A stretch of DNA of 12,716 nucleotides from Candidatus Kaiserbacteria bacterium (GCA_024654165.1 JANLIP010000101.1:1-12716), one strand, 5' to 3'; shown: positions 1 through 6,964, numbered from the stretch's first letter. The notes: a model not told the origin generated them from the sequence alone. Numbers and translations: made by a program.

Positions 1-1332
1 ATAAATACCGCCGGCTCTTACACCGCCGGTCTCGCAGAAGATTTCTATTTCCCCAACGCGGGGATTACCGCATCGGCGACTCCGCAACCAGCCAGCACGC
101 CCGCAGGAGGGGGCGTACTGGCTCGGCCGGAATTTGATATTCCTCTTGCAATCGCCTATGTCGTAGGGGAGCAACACGCCGACGGCTCTTTTGAATCAAC
201 GCTTCTTTCCGACTGGGCGGCGATTGCGTTCGCAGGCGGAGGAGCCGGCGACGCGCGGGAGAAATTGCGCAATTTCTTTTCTTCAACAGCTCCAGCACTT
301 TCCAGCGTGACCGACTATGAACGCCACGCCATTGGCTTGGAGGCGCTCGGGATTAATCCGTATTCTGCAGGAGGCACTGATTATATATCGCACATAATCG
401 GCGCGTTTGATCAAGTGCAGATAGGAGACCCGGCACAGGTAAACGACGACGTGTTCGCGCTAATTCCCTTAATGCACGCGGGCTATGGTGCAAGCGACGA
501 GATAATACAGAAAGTTGCCAATTTCATACTCTCTAAACAATCAACTAACGGTTCATGGGAAGGAAGCGTGGATATGACGGCCGCTGGAATTCAGGCCCTT
601 GCTCCGTTAAATTCATTGCCGAATGTTGCTGATGCGCTAGTTTCCGCAAAAAATTATCTGCATACGATGCAACAAGCGGACGGCGGATTCGGCTCCGGGA
701 AAAGCAATGTGTCCTCTACAAGCTGGGCAATACAGGCGATTTACGCGCTCGGCGACGGAATATCAAATTGGACGAAAAACACCCTTTCCCCGATAGATTA
801 CCTCGCTTCAATGCAAGACAGAGATGGAAGCGTCCCCAAGAATGACGCCAGCGCAAACAATCGCGCGTGGGCGACGGCTTACGCAATCCCGGCAGTGGAA
901 AGAAAAACGTGGGACGTGCTTCTAACATCATTTTCTCGGCCAGAACCGGAAATAGTACAAGTGAAAGCAGAGCCGGCGGAGGCGACAAATGCAGTCATCG
1001 CGGCAACTACGCAAACAGCGCCGTCAAATGCAGTGATGTCCCTTCTAGAGGAGATCGCAGAGGATCAAAAAGAAGCCGTGGTACAAGAAAAACAGGAGGT
1101 TTCAGAACCGGATACAGCGACAAGCACAGAGGCGACCTCAACCCAGCCCCATGTATCTCCGCAGTTTGTGCAAACATCGGCAGTGGCAACTGTTGATTAT
1201 GGGATTCCTTTTCAATGGTGGAAATGGATACTTGCCTTGTTGCTAGCTATTGCACTCATTTTTGGTATCGCGCCCCAGTTGCTCAAAATTTACCACTCGC
1301 GCAGACCGAAACGGCTATTTAAGGAGAAGTAG
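1..1332 (+). CDS. Alpha/alpha-toroid (prenyltransferase/squalene-cyclase repeat) surface protein, C-terminally membrane anchored; 5' end outside window
   Basis: The frame is open from base 1, so this is the 3' part of a longer gene; 443 residues are visible. The TTG at 265 is internal, not a start. Seen: at least four repeats of the terpenoid-cyclase/prenyltransferase toroid type, each with an (A/N)DG(S/G)(F/W) turn followed by a helix: residues about 61-82 (ADGSFE), 183-201 (NGSWEG), 226-251 (ADGGFGSG) and 273-298 (DRDGSV). A low-complexity Ala/Thr/Glu/Gln linker covers about 318-398. A Trp-rich hydrophobic segment (about 404-427, WWKWILALLL) follows, with a basic tail (SRRPKRLFKEK). This layout suggests a toroid domain outside the cell held by a C-terminal helix with the tail in the cytoplasm. 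No catalytic Asp-rich terpene motif is visible, so a binding or scaffold role is more likely than an enzyme; this is inference. Its end overlaps argF tail to tail by 18 bp. Confidence 0.75.
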   Translation: MNTAGSYTAGLAEDFYFPNAGITASATPQPASTPAGGGVLARPEFDIPLAIAYVVGEQHADGSFESTLLSDWAAIAFAGGGAGDAREKLRNFFSSTAPALSSVTDYERHAIGLEALGINPYSAGGTDYISHIIGAFDQVQIGDPAQVNDDVFALIPLMHAGYGASDEIIQKVANFILSKQSTNGSWEGSVDMTAAGIQALAPLNSLPNVADALVSAKNYLHTMQQADGGFGSGKSNVSSTSWAIQAIYALGDGISNWTKNTLSPIDYLASMQDRDGSVPKNDASANNRAWATAYAIPAVERKTWDVLLTSFSRPEPEIVQVKAEPAEATNAVIAATTQTAPSNAVMSLLEEIAEDQKEAVVQEKQEVSEPDTATSTEATSTQPHVSPQFVQTSAVATVDYGIPFQWWKWILALLLAIALIFGIAPQLLKIYHSRRPKRLFKEK

Positions 1333-2235
1333 CAGGACCGCTTTCTGCGCGTGAAGGCGATTTTCTGCTTGGTCAAAAACGACAGATTGCGGACCGTCTA
1401 TGACTTCATCGGTTACCTCTTCTCCGCGATGCGCAGGAAGCGCGTGCATAAAAATTGCATTCCGTTTTGCAATCCCCATTAATTTCTTTGTTACGGCGTA
1501 GCCAGCAAATGCTTTCTTTCTTGATTCGCTTTCTGTCTGTCCCATACTGGTCCACACGTCTGTGTACACGACATCCGCGTTTTTAACAGCCTCTTCTATT
1601 GAATGAGCGGACTGGAAAGTCCCGCCGGATTTTTCTGCAGATGCTTTTATTCTTGCAACTACGCTTTTTGGCAACTGATGTTCACGAGGAGAAGCAATTG
1701 TGAAATCAGCTCCGCAGAGAACGCTCCCTTCAGCCAGCGAAGAGGCTACGTTGTGGCCGTCGCCGATAAATGCGATGTGCACGCCTCTTATTTTTCCTTT
1801 GTGTTCGCGGATGGTTAATAGGTCTCCGAGTGCCTGGCACGGGTGTTCCTCGTCGGAAAGCGCATTTATTACTGGTACGTCTGCGGCTTCAGCCAGGTCA
1901 ACGAGCGTCTTCTGCGCATAAGTGCGCAAGACAATTCCGTCTACATATCTGCTCAAAGTGCGGGCAATGTCTGCAGTGGATTCGCGTTTGTTTAACCCGA
2001 CCTCGGCCTGCGACAGGTATACGGAATGTCCTCCGAGATTGTGCATCGCGACATCAAAACTCACGCGCGTCCTTAAAGACGGTTTTTCAAACAGGAGGGC
2101 AATTGTTTTATTCTTCAGTGCATTTGAATTCCCCTTTTTCTTCAGCTTGATGGAGGTCGTCAATAAAAAACCAAGCTCTTTAGCCGTAAAATCGCCAATC
2201 GCCAGAAAATCACGGCCTTTCAATTTCTTAACCAT
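1315..2235 (-). CDS. argF: Ornithine carbamoyltransferase
   Basis: Transfers the carbamoyl group of carbamoyl phosphate to ornithine, giving citrulline; cytoplasmic. The 306 residues match the family's usual length. Seen: carbamoyl-phosphate loop FEKPSLRTR (49-57, the S-T-R-T position reading S53-L-R-T), HPCQ (131-134), the ornithine loop DVWTSMG (226-232), and near the C-terminus HALPAHRGEEVTDEV (264-278), then NRLHAQKA. The SMG loop favours ornithine over putrescine, aspartate or acetylornithine as substrate. Two positions depart from the textbook: Leu for Thr in STRT, and Ala for the Cys of HCLP. ATG at 2235 is preceded by AGAGG 12 nt upstream. It lies 31 bp after the cofE-like gene and is probably last in that operon. 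No other arginine genes are in the window, so it could serve biosynthesis or an arginine-deiminase-type catabolic route. Confidence 0.9.
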   Translation of the reverse strand: MVKKLKGRDFLAIGDFTAKELGFLLTTSIKLKKKGNSNALKNKTIALLFEKPSLRTRVSFDVAMHNLGGHSVYLSQAEVGLNKRESTADIARTLSRYVDGIVLRTYAQKTLVDLAEAADVPVINALSDEEHPCQALGDLLTIREHKGKIRGVHIAFIGDGHNVASSLAEGSVLCGADFTIASPREHQLPKSVVARIKASAEKSGGTFQSAHSIEEAVKNADVVYTDVWTSMGQTESESRKKAFAGYAVTKKLMGIAKRNAIFMHALPAHRGEEVTDEVIDGPQSVVFDQAENRLHAQKAVLLLLLK

Positions 2236-2266
2236 CGGGGCATTATGCCTCTAATATCGGTATTCT

Positions 2267-2992
2267 TCAATGACTCTTGCGTCGCTCCCCGAGTTTACTT
2301 TTGATGAAAAGTGGACGAAATATGTCTTCTTCAGGATTGACGAGCAACTCGCTTTTGTTTATCTTGTCGCAGAATTCTACTCTCGCGTCTTTAATCACAG
2401 CAAGCGGCTGCTGTTCTTTTCCTTCGCCCATCATAAGCGCGGCGGCGGCCGCAAGCGAATCGGCGACGCCAACTTGCGTGACCTTAAGCGCTCGCCCAAA
2501 AATGTCGGGCTTACCTCTGTAATCCCGCAATCCTTTGAAACCCGCGTAACCGAGAGCCATGCCGAAAACCCCTTTGCGCAATGGAGCAACCCTGCTGTCT
2601 GTAATCAGAACACCTAATTTCTTGATGCGATAAATTTTCCGAAGTTCTGTTCGGATTTTTTCGGCAGAGCGATAACTGTTTCTTGGCAAGAGAACCATTT
2701 TGCCGTCCGCATTAGAATCATCCACGCCCGCGTTAATTACAAACGTGCCATCTTTTATAGTAAGCCACCATCCTGGGTATGATTCCACCGCCCATTCGCT
2801 CTCGGCGCGGATTATTTTTTCTTTTGCTTTCTTATTTTTTGGAACGATAGTCCTTCCCTCTGATAAAGCAACAATTTTAGATGTTACTGCAAGAACTGCC
2901 CCATCACGCAGTTTCGGCACGTGCGCGGTTATGAAAGCAATGAGGTCTTCTTTTTCCTTGAATACGCGCGTCCTGATTGCGCTAACGTTCAT
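2267..2992 (-). CDS. Coenzyme F420-0:L-glutamate ligase-like protein (CofE/FbiB-N family)
   Basis: Known members add gamma-linked glutamate to F420-0 with GTP; a chlamydial relative has been proposed to act as a folate glutamate ligase (FolC2). Seen over 241 residues: VTSKIVALSEGR (36-47), NAGVDDSNADGKMVLLP (87-103), GVLITDSRVAPLRKGVFGMALGYAGF (127-152), DIFGRALKVTQVGVAD (163-178) and the MGEGKEQQP segment (188-196). These are the conserved blocks of the family in order. The ATG at 2992 overlaps the stop of the upstream transporter gene as ATGA, so the two are translationally coupled. No other F420 gene (cofC, cofD, cofG/H) is present here. The true acceptor (F420-0, folate, or an unknown cofactor or peptide) cannot be told from the sequence. 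Confidence 0.85.
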   Translation of the reverse strand: MNVSAIRTRVFKEKEDLIAFITAHVPKLRDGAVLAVTSKIVALSEGRTIVPKNKKAKEKIIRAESEWAVESYPGWWLTIKDGTFVINAGVDDSNADGKMVLLPRNSYRSAEKIRTELRKIYRIKKLGVLITDSRVAPLRKGVFGMALGYAGFKGLRDYRGKPDIFGRALKVTQVGVADSLAAAAALMMGEGKEQQPLAVIKDARVEFCDKINKSELLVNPEEDIFRPLFIKSKLGERRKSH

Positions 2993-3660
2993 GCCTGCAC
3001 CGTATCCTTATCCCGCAAAAGACGCAAACCTATATATGAAAGCGGCGTGTAGACGATTCCCATCGCAACCTTAAATAGCCACCAGGTGATGATAATGCGG
3101 AGGAGAACCGGAGTCGGGTACACTCCAGCAAAAGCGATTGTCATGAAAATCACCGTGTCCAACATTTGCGACCATAGATTTGAAAGAGTTGAGCGCAACC
3201 AAAATTTTGACTCGCCCCAGAATTTGCGAAAGAAGAAGAACGAGATGACGTCCTGGTACTCTGCTATTGCAAACGCTACAAGAGATGCAATCGCCATGCG
3301 CAGGGAAATGCCGAAAATCTGATTGTAGCTTTGGTGCACCCATTCGCCTGCCATGTCCCACGGCAATGCGATAGAGAGGAACGAATAAAGAATGAAAAGG
3401 GCTGTCGCGATAAATCCGGCAAGAACAAAGAATTTGGCCATGCGTTTTCCGTAAATCTCGCCGACGACATCGGTCGTGAGAAAGACAAACGGGAACGAAA
3501 ATACGGCCACGGAAAGATGCAGGCCAAAGAGAAACGGCATTATCTTGAGGCCTAGAGTGTTAGCCGCAAACAGGGACGCGAGGTATATCGCGAGCGCGAT
3601 TACAAGTTTCTTGAAAGCCTTATCGCTTAGTGCAGGCATACCTGTCACACGAAATGGCAT
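2989..3660 (-). CDS. yhhQ: Queuosine precursor transporter (YhhQ/DUF165 family), membrane protein
   Basis: The family imports preQ0/preQ1, precursors of the queuine modification of tRNA. Seen: a polytopic protein of about 223 residues with roughly six hydrophobic segments, starting with KLVIALAIYLASLFAANTLG, then LHLSVAVFSFPFVFLTTDVVGEIYGK, which carries the family hallmark FPF.FL.TD...E.YG. Later come QDVISFFFFRKFWG and the STLSNLWSQMLDTVIF block. The ATG at 3660 was chosen; an in-frame TTG at 3678 and ATG at 3639 are alternatives. The ATG at 3660 sits in the 3' arm of an 11-bp hairpin (see separate entry). The gene leads an apparent operon with the cofE-like gene (4-bp overlap) and argF. 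Substrate is assigned by family only; no queuosine gene is nearby. Confidence 0.82.
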   Translation of the reverse strand: MPFRVTGMPALSDKAFKKLVIALAIYLASLFAANTLGLKIMPFLFGLHLSVAVFSFPFVFLTTDVVGEIYGKRMAKFFVLAGFIATALFILYSFLSIALPWDMAGEWVHQSYNQIFGISLRMAIASLVAFAIAEYQDVISFFFFRKFWGESKFWLRSTLSNLWSQMLDTVIFMTIAFAGVYPTPVLLRIIITWWLFKVAMGIVYTPLSYIGLRLLRDKDTVQA

Positions 3661-3682
3661 TGTTTCTTTAGGAAACAATGCC
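3656..3682 (-). promoter_or_regulatory. Hairpin enclosing the yhhQ start codon
   Basis: GGCATTGTTTC and GAAACAATGCC are perfect 11-bp inverted arms around a 5-nt loop. In the mRNA the 3' arm contains the ATG at 3660, so the fold would sequester that start, while the ATG at 3639 would remain free. There is no poly-U tract, so this is not an intrinsic terminator. It may control translation or simply be structure; no known preQ1 aptamer consensus was recognised upstream. Confidence 0.4.
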
Positions 3683-3785
3683 GAGCTATGGAATAAGATT
3701 GTGAATTATTTAGCATACAGATTTAAGCCAGATGTTTAACAATGGGCGCGATGCCATCTCGTGTGTACAGGCATAAGAAAGCCGT

Positions 3786-3813
3786 ATTGTACGGGATTTG
3801 AGTCTCTATGCAA
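3786..3813 (-). promoter_or_regulatory. Putative sigma70-type promoter for yhhQ-cofE-argF
   Basis: On the minus strand TTGCAT (3813-3808) and TACAAT (3791-3786) are separated by 16 nt. This would place transcription start near 3779, giving a leader of about 120 nt before yhhQ. It is a sequence match only. Confidence 0.4.
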
Positions 3814-3839
3814 CTAAACGGCGAAATAAAGTGTAACAG

Positions 3840-3859
3840 TGTGCCGCGGGGGAGACTCG
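3840..3859. repeat. 20-bp copy of the tRNA-Leu 3' end (att-like direct repeat)
   Basis: TGTGCCGCGGGGGAGACTCG is identical, and in the same orientation, to bases 3989-4008, which hold the discriminator base, the 3' acceptor strand and most of the T arm of tRNA-Leu. Identity stops abruptly inside the T loop. Such partial 3'-end copies are what tyrosine-recombinase integration leaves at a tRNA attachment site. Only about 130 bp lies between the copies and no integrase is here, so this would be a remnant. A tRNA gene fragment is the alternative. Confidence 0.6.
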
Positions 3860-3990
3860 GTCACCCATAATTTCCTGCTGAAAATTTGCGCTACGCCTAT
3901 CAGATACAGATAGGCACCTGTAGACGGCCCGCTCGGCGCCTCCGCGCCTCCGGCTTTCGAGTCTCTGCTCGTCTTACTTCGTAAGACTTG

Positions 3991-4074
3991 TGCCGCGGGG
4001 GAGACTCGAACTCCCAACCCCTTGCGAGAACTACGTTCTGAACGTAGCGTGTTTACCAATTTCACCACCGCGGC
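3991..4074 (-). tRNA. tRNA-Leu (anticodon CAG)
   Basis: On the minus strand the acceptor arms are GCCGCGG (4074-4068) and CCGCGGC with discriminator A (3998-3991). The anticodon stem is CTACG/CGTAG with loop TTCAGAA, giving anticodon CAG. The D arm is TGGTGAAATTGGTAAACACG, there is a long type-II variable arm, and the T arm is GGGAG-TTCGAGT-CTCCC. CAG with a long variable arm and discriminator A identifies leucine. The 3' CCA is not encoded; the next bases are CAA. Its 3' end is duplicated at 3840-3859. Confidence 0.95.
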
Positions 4075-4082
4075 ATCCGCTG

Positions 4083-4111
4083 ATTATGCGCACAAATTGC
4101 TTTATTTCCAA
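4083..4111 (-). promoter_or_regulatory. Putative promoter of tRNA-Leu
   Basis: Minus strand TTGGAA (4111-4106), 17-nt spacer, CATAAT (4088-4083). This puts transcription start near 4076, two bases before the mature 5' end at 4074. Spacing and position fit a dedicated tRNA promoter. Confidence 0.5.
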
Positions 4112-4123
4112 ATGAATTTCATT

Positions 4124-4159
4124 ATCCCGATACTTAGTCTATAGACTAAGTATCGGGAT
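4124..4159. repeat. Perfect 36-bp palindrome (palindrome 1)
   Basis: The arm ATCCCGATACTTAGTCTA (4124-4141) is followed directly by its exact reverse complement (4142-4159), with no spacer and no mismatch. It lies between ribD and tRNA-Leu, 51 bp past the ribD stop. The minus-strand flank has no U tract (AATGAAATTC), so it is a poor classical terminator, though transcripts could still fold there. It belongs with the two other long palindromes at 8793 and 9084. Confidence 0.9.
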
Positions 4160-4184
4160 TGGCAACATGAAGAGTTGTTAGCGT

Positions 4185-4197
4185 TTTGGCAGGTATT
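4185..4197. repeat. 13-bp direct repeat, copy A, downstream of the rib operon
   Basis: TTTGGCAGGTATT here recurs in the same orientation at 7449-7461. The two copies lie just outside the two ends of the riboflavin operon with its riboswitch and promoter. A 13-mer may recur by chance about once in a window this size, so only the position makes it notable. Confidence 0.35.
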
Positions 4198-4210
4198 GGA
4201 AACAAAAGGA

Positions 4211-5326
4211 TTATTTTCCTTTACCATTATCAATGTAGCCGCTTATTAAAATATTATCTCCGAACGTTTTACGGACTACATTCTTTAACCGCAAAGACTC
4301 GCGAATGGAGCCCGCGCCTTTGCCGGAAACGGCGCTAACGGCGGTCTCGCCTCCAATCAGTATCGGCGCGTGAAATGCATATACCTTGTCCACCAATTTT
4401 TCGTCCACGAAACTCCCCAACACCTCTCCCCCGCCTTCTACAAAGACGCTGATAATTTCTCTCCGCGCAAGTTCTTTCATGACAAACGGCAAAGAAATGA
4501 CATCGCCCGGACATACCACCACCGAAATGCCCTTACCCATCAATTCCTTGCGTTTCTTTTTATTGGCACGCCGTGTGGTGAAAATTACAACATTGTTATC
4601 GCGCAAGACTTTGCATCCGAGAGGAATTCTTAAGGTACTGTCCAAAATAATGCGGAGTGGATCGGGCACGCTCTTTATCCGCAGGCCCAAATGCGGATCG
4701 TCATGGAGAACCGTATTTATCCCGACCAAGATAGCCTGATAATTCCGGCGCAATTTTCGCGCATATTCCCTAGCTTCTTCATTCGTTATCCAACGCGAGT
4801 CGCCGGAACGCGCGGCGATTTTGCCGTCCAAGCTTGAAGCGAATTTGATGGCAACGAACGGGCGGCCGTTCTTATGAAAACTGAAAAAACCTTCGTTCAG
4901 GGTTTCTGCTTCCGCGGAAAGCGCCCCCACGGACACCTCTATCCCAGCCCGCCGCAACGCCCGAATTCCCCTACCGCACACTTTTGTATTTGGGTCTTGC
5001 GAACAACATACGACTCTTGCCACTTTTGCCTTCACAATTTCCGGAACACACGGAGGAGTTCTGCCCCAATGACTGCAAGGCTCCAACGTGACATACAGCG
5101 TCGCGCCTTCCGCGCGCTTGCCGGCCATTCGCAAGGCCTCAATTTCTGCGTGCGGCAATCCGGCCTTTCTGTGATACCCGCGGCCGACAATCCTGCCTCG
5201 CCTAACGACAACGGCTCCGACCATCGGATTTGGGAAGGTCTTTCCCAGTCCATTTTTGGCAAGGCGCAACGCAAGTTTCAAATACGCGGTATCTTCGGGA
5301 GAAATTTTGCCCATATTCTTTCTCAT
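4211..5326 (-). CDS. ribD: Bifunctional diaminohydroxyphosphoribosylaminopyrimidine deaminase / 5-amino-6-(5-phosphoribosylamino)uracil reductase
   Basis: Carries out the second and third steps of riboflavin synthesis: zinc-dependent deamination, then NADPH reduction of the ribosyl group. Length of 371 residues is normal. Seen: deaminase domain about 10-150 with PNPMVGAVVV (32-41), zinc/catalytic HAE (59-61), PCSHWGRTPPC (83-93) and the DPN block (111-113). The reductase domain follows from about 156, with KFASSLDGKIA (161-171), WITNEEAREYAR (179-190), GINTVLHDDP (202-211) and VEGGG (296-300). Both domains keep their key residues. The ATG at 5326 shares its A with the stop of ribA (TGATG), so the two are coupled; it is the last gene of the operon. 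A weak AAAGGA/TCCTTT hairpin straddles its stop. Confidence 0.96.
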   Translation of the reverse strand: MRKNMGKISPEDTAYLKLALRLAKNGLGKTFPNPMVGAVVVRRGRIVGRGYHRKAGLPHAEIEALRMAGKRAEGATLYVTLEPCSHWGRTPPCVPEIVKAKVARVVCCSQDPNTKVCGRGIRALRRAGIEVSVGALSAEAETLNEGFFSFHKNGRPFVAIKFASSLDGKIAARSGDSRWITNEEAREYARKLRRNYQAILVGINTVLHDDPHLGLRIKSVPDPLRIILDSTLRIPLGCKVLRDNNVVIFTTRRANKKKRKELMGKGISVVVCPGDVISLPFVMKELARREIISVFVEGGGEVLGSFVDEKLVDKVYAFHAPILIGGETAVSAVSGKGAGSIRESLRLKNVVRKTFGDNILISGYIDNGKGK

Positions 5327-5925
5327 CAGACCGATTTCAATTTGTGCCCAAGTTTCTTTTTCTTCGTTTTTAAGTAGCGATGGTTTTGGGCCGTTGGAGC
5401 GGTTTCAAGCGGAATGCGTTTAACAACCTTAACACCATTCGCTTTCAATGCCCTTATTTTTCCCGGGTTATTGGTGAGAAGTAGAATCTCCCGGATGCCG
5501 AGATCGCGCAACATATCGGCGGCTATTCTGTACTCGCGAAGGTCGGGAGCGAACCCCAACGCGTGATTCGCTTCTACGGTGTCCAGCCCGCGCGCTTGGT
5601 GCGCGTATGCCTTGATCTTATTGCTCAAGCCGATCCCGCGCCCCTCCTGATTCAAATACAAGAGTACGCCGCTTCCTTTCTCTCGTATCATATCCATGCT
5701 CGTATGCAGCTGCTCTCCGCAATCGCATGCAAGGGAGCCGAGCGTATCTCCCGTCAAACACTGCGAGTGTATGCGCACGAGCATCGGCGACTCAACTTTC
5801 CCGAAAAGAAGCGCCACATGCTCGCGCTTATCAATAGGCGATTGGTACACGATGATGTCAAAAATTCCATGGGCTGTCGGAATCTTTGACGATGCAGTGC
5901 GAAGAACGGATGTAGCCTTGCTCAT
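5326..5925 (-). CDS. ribA: GTP cyclohydrolase II (single-domain)
   Basis: Opens GTP to the diaminopyrimidine that enters the riboflavin pathway, releasing formate and pyrophosphate. 199 residues, like stand-alone E. coli RibA; there is no fused DHBP synthase (RibB) domain. Seen: RIHSQCLTGDTLGSLACDCGEQL with zinc ligands C56, C67 and C69, LNQEGRGIGL (91-100), KIKAYAHQ with Tyr107, LDTVEANHALGFAPDLREY (114-132), LLTNNPGKI (149-157), and the C-terminal YLKTKKKKLGH typical of the family. It overlaps ribH upstream by ATGA (5922-5925) and ribD downstream by one base. The formate it releases could feed PurT encoded further along; that link is inference. Confidence 0.96.
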   Translation of the reverse strand: MSKATSVLRTASSKIPTAHGIFDIIVYQSPIDKREHVALLFGKVESPMLVRIHSQCLTGDTLGSLACDCGEQLHTSMDMIREKGSGVLLYLNQEGRGIGLSNKIKAYAHQARGLDTVEANHALGFAPDLREYRIAADMLRDLGIREILLLTNNPGKIRALKANGVKVVKRIPLETAPTAQNHRYLKTKKKKLGHKLKSV

Positions 5926-6377
5926 AGTCTTTTTTTCCGCAACGCGCGGGTAACGGCCGCCATCGCAAGAGCTGAGACGGCCGCTTCGGCGCCCCTGTTC
6001 CCTTTTTTGCGGGTGGCGCGCTCGTGCGCATCCCGTATATCGTACACGGCGAGCACTTCGTAGATGACGGGAATCTCATATGCGAGCGAGACGCGCATGC
6101 ATCCCCTGATGCATTCATCCGCCACTTGTTGAAAGTGATACGTCTTCCCCTTGTGGATCGCGCCAAGAGCTATGATCGCGTCAAATTTCTTCTGCTTGGC
6201 GAGTAGCTGGGCGGCAAGCGGGATCTCGAGTGAACCCGGAACCCGCACGAGTGTGATGCGGTCCCGCTTCACGCCGTTTCGGATCAGCGTTTCCACGCAA
6301 TTGCGCTCCAGATTATCGGTAACCGATTTCTGAAAATCGCTTCCTACAATCGCGATACGGTACGGTTTATTTTTCAT
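5922..6377 (-). CDS. ribH: 6,7-dimethyl-8-ribityllumazine synthase
   Basis: Condenses 5-amino-6-ribitylaminouracil with 3,4-dihydroxy-2-butanone 4-phosphate to lumazine, the substrate of RibE. 151 residues, normal. Seen: IVGSDFQ near the N-terminus, where Phe15 stacks on the pyrimidine, VPGSLEIP (46-53), ALGAIHKGKTYHFQ (70-83) with catalytic His81, and HERATRKKGNRGAEAA (118-133) with phosphate-binding Arg120. The usual fGVLT segment reads YEVLAVYD, and the segment after GAI is HKG rather than IRG; both look like lineage variation. It sits between ribE and ribA with 4-bp ATGA overlaps on both sides. Confidence 0.95.
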   Translation of the reverse strand: MKNKPYRIAIVGSDFQKSVTDNLERNCVETLIRNGVKRDRITLVRVPGSLEIPLAAQLLAKQKKFDAIIALGAIHKGKTYHFQQVADECIRGCMRVSLAYEIPVIYEVLAVYDIRDAHERATRKKGNRGAEAAVSALAMAAVTRALRKKRL

Positions 6378-6964
6378 ATGTATTTATTTTTTACGAGGAG
6401 GTTCTCGACATACTTTGCAAGAATGTCTACTTCTATATTGACCACTGACTTCGGCTTCAACGTTTTGAACATGGTTGATTTCCATGTGTGAGGAATAACA
6501 CCGACTGAGAAACTCCCCTGCTTGGCGTCAATGACTGTAAGGGAAACTCCGTTCACCGTTATAGAGCCCTTGGAAACTATGTAGCGGGAAATCCGTTTTG
6601 GAACCGAAATGGAAAGTGTGAATTGATTTCCTTCTTTCTTTATTCCTTTCACAATTCCGACCGCGTCAACATGTCCTTGCACGATATGCCCCGAAAGAAA
6701 CGTCTGCGGGCTTGCCGGGAGTTCAAGATTTACGATACTTTTAGCAGTCAGACTGCTAACATTCATTCGCGTGAACGTTTCTGGCATTACGTCTGCGGAG
6801 AAGGAATCTCCGGTCTTCCCTGTAACTGTGAGACACACGCCGTCTACGGCGATGCTCCCGCCTTTTTTAAGCGCGCGCACTACATCACGGCCTGCGCGAA
6901 CACGAAGTGTCGTTCGCGCTTTTTGAGCTACCGTTCCAGTGTGTGTGATAATCCCGGTGAACAT
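6374..6964 (-). CDS. ribE: Riboflavin synthase, alpha-chain type
   Basis: Dismutates two lumazine molecules to riboflavin and 5-amino-6-ribitylaminouracil. 196 residues, made of two lumazine-binding beta-barrel repeats: MFTGIITHTGTV start with SIAVDGVCLTV (37-47) in the first, and GHIVQGHVDAVG (92-103) with GSITVNGVSLTV (133-144) in the second. The C-terminal helix (about 178-194) would drive trimer formation. It is the first recognised gene of the operon, behind the FMN riboswitch. No clear Shine-Dalgarno precedes ATG 6964; the flank is ATTACTCGTTAAGAATCTC. The stop overlaps ribH as ATGA. Confidence 0.96.
   Translation of the reverse strand: MFTGIITHTGTVAQKARTTLRVRAGRDVVRALKKGGSIAVDGVCLTVTGKTGDSFSADVMPETFTRMNVSSLTAKSIVNLELPASPQTFLSGHIVQGHVDAVGIVKGIKKEGNQFTLSISVPKRISRYIVSKGSITVNGVSLTVIDAKQGSFSVGVIPHTWKSTMFKTLKPKSVVNIEVDILAKYVENLLVKNKYI

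Larger units (their letters stand above)
3661..3990. other. Intergenic region between yhhQ and tRNA-Leu
   Basis: No credible protein gene is seen. The region holds the putative yhhQ promoter, the 20-bp tRNA 3'-end copy and a very GC-rich stretch at about 3927-3955. It also has two small hairpins: GCCTATC/GATAGGC with a 7-nt loop (3895-3915), and GTCTTAC/GTAAGAC with a 3-nt loop (3971-3987), the latter just past the tRNA 3' end. Neither has a U tract. Confidence 0.5.

Noticed and set aside
3814..4068. 84-codon minus-strand frame beginning MVKLVNTL
   Set aside because: It is the translated tRNA-Leu gene plus its downstream spacer; the GVRVSPAAQ segment is the usual T-arm translation.
4124..4159. 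Palindrome 1 as an intrinsic terminator of the rib operon
   Set aside because: No U tract follows on the minus strand, there is no loop, and it starts 51 bp beyond the ribD stop. Termination there is not excluded but not supported.
4770..5377. Plus-strand frames across ribD and ribA
   Set aside because: Opposite strand of genes with complete catalytic motifs.
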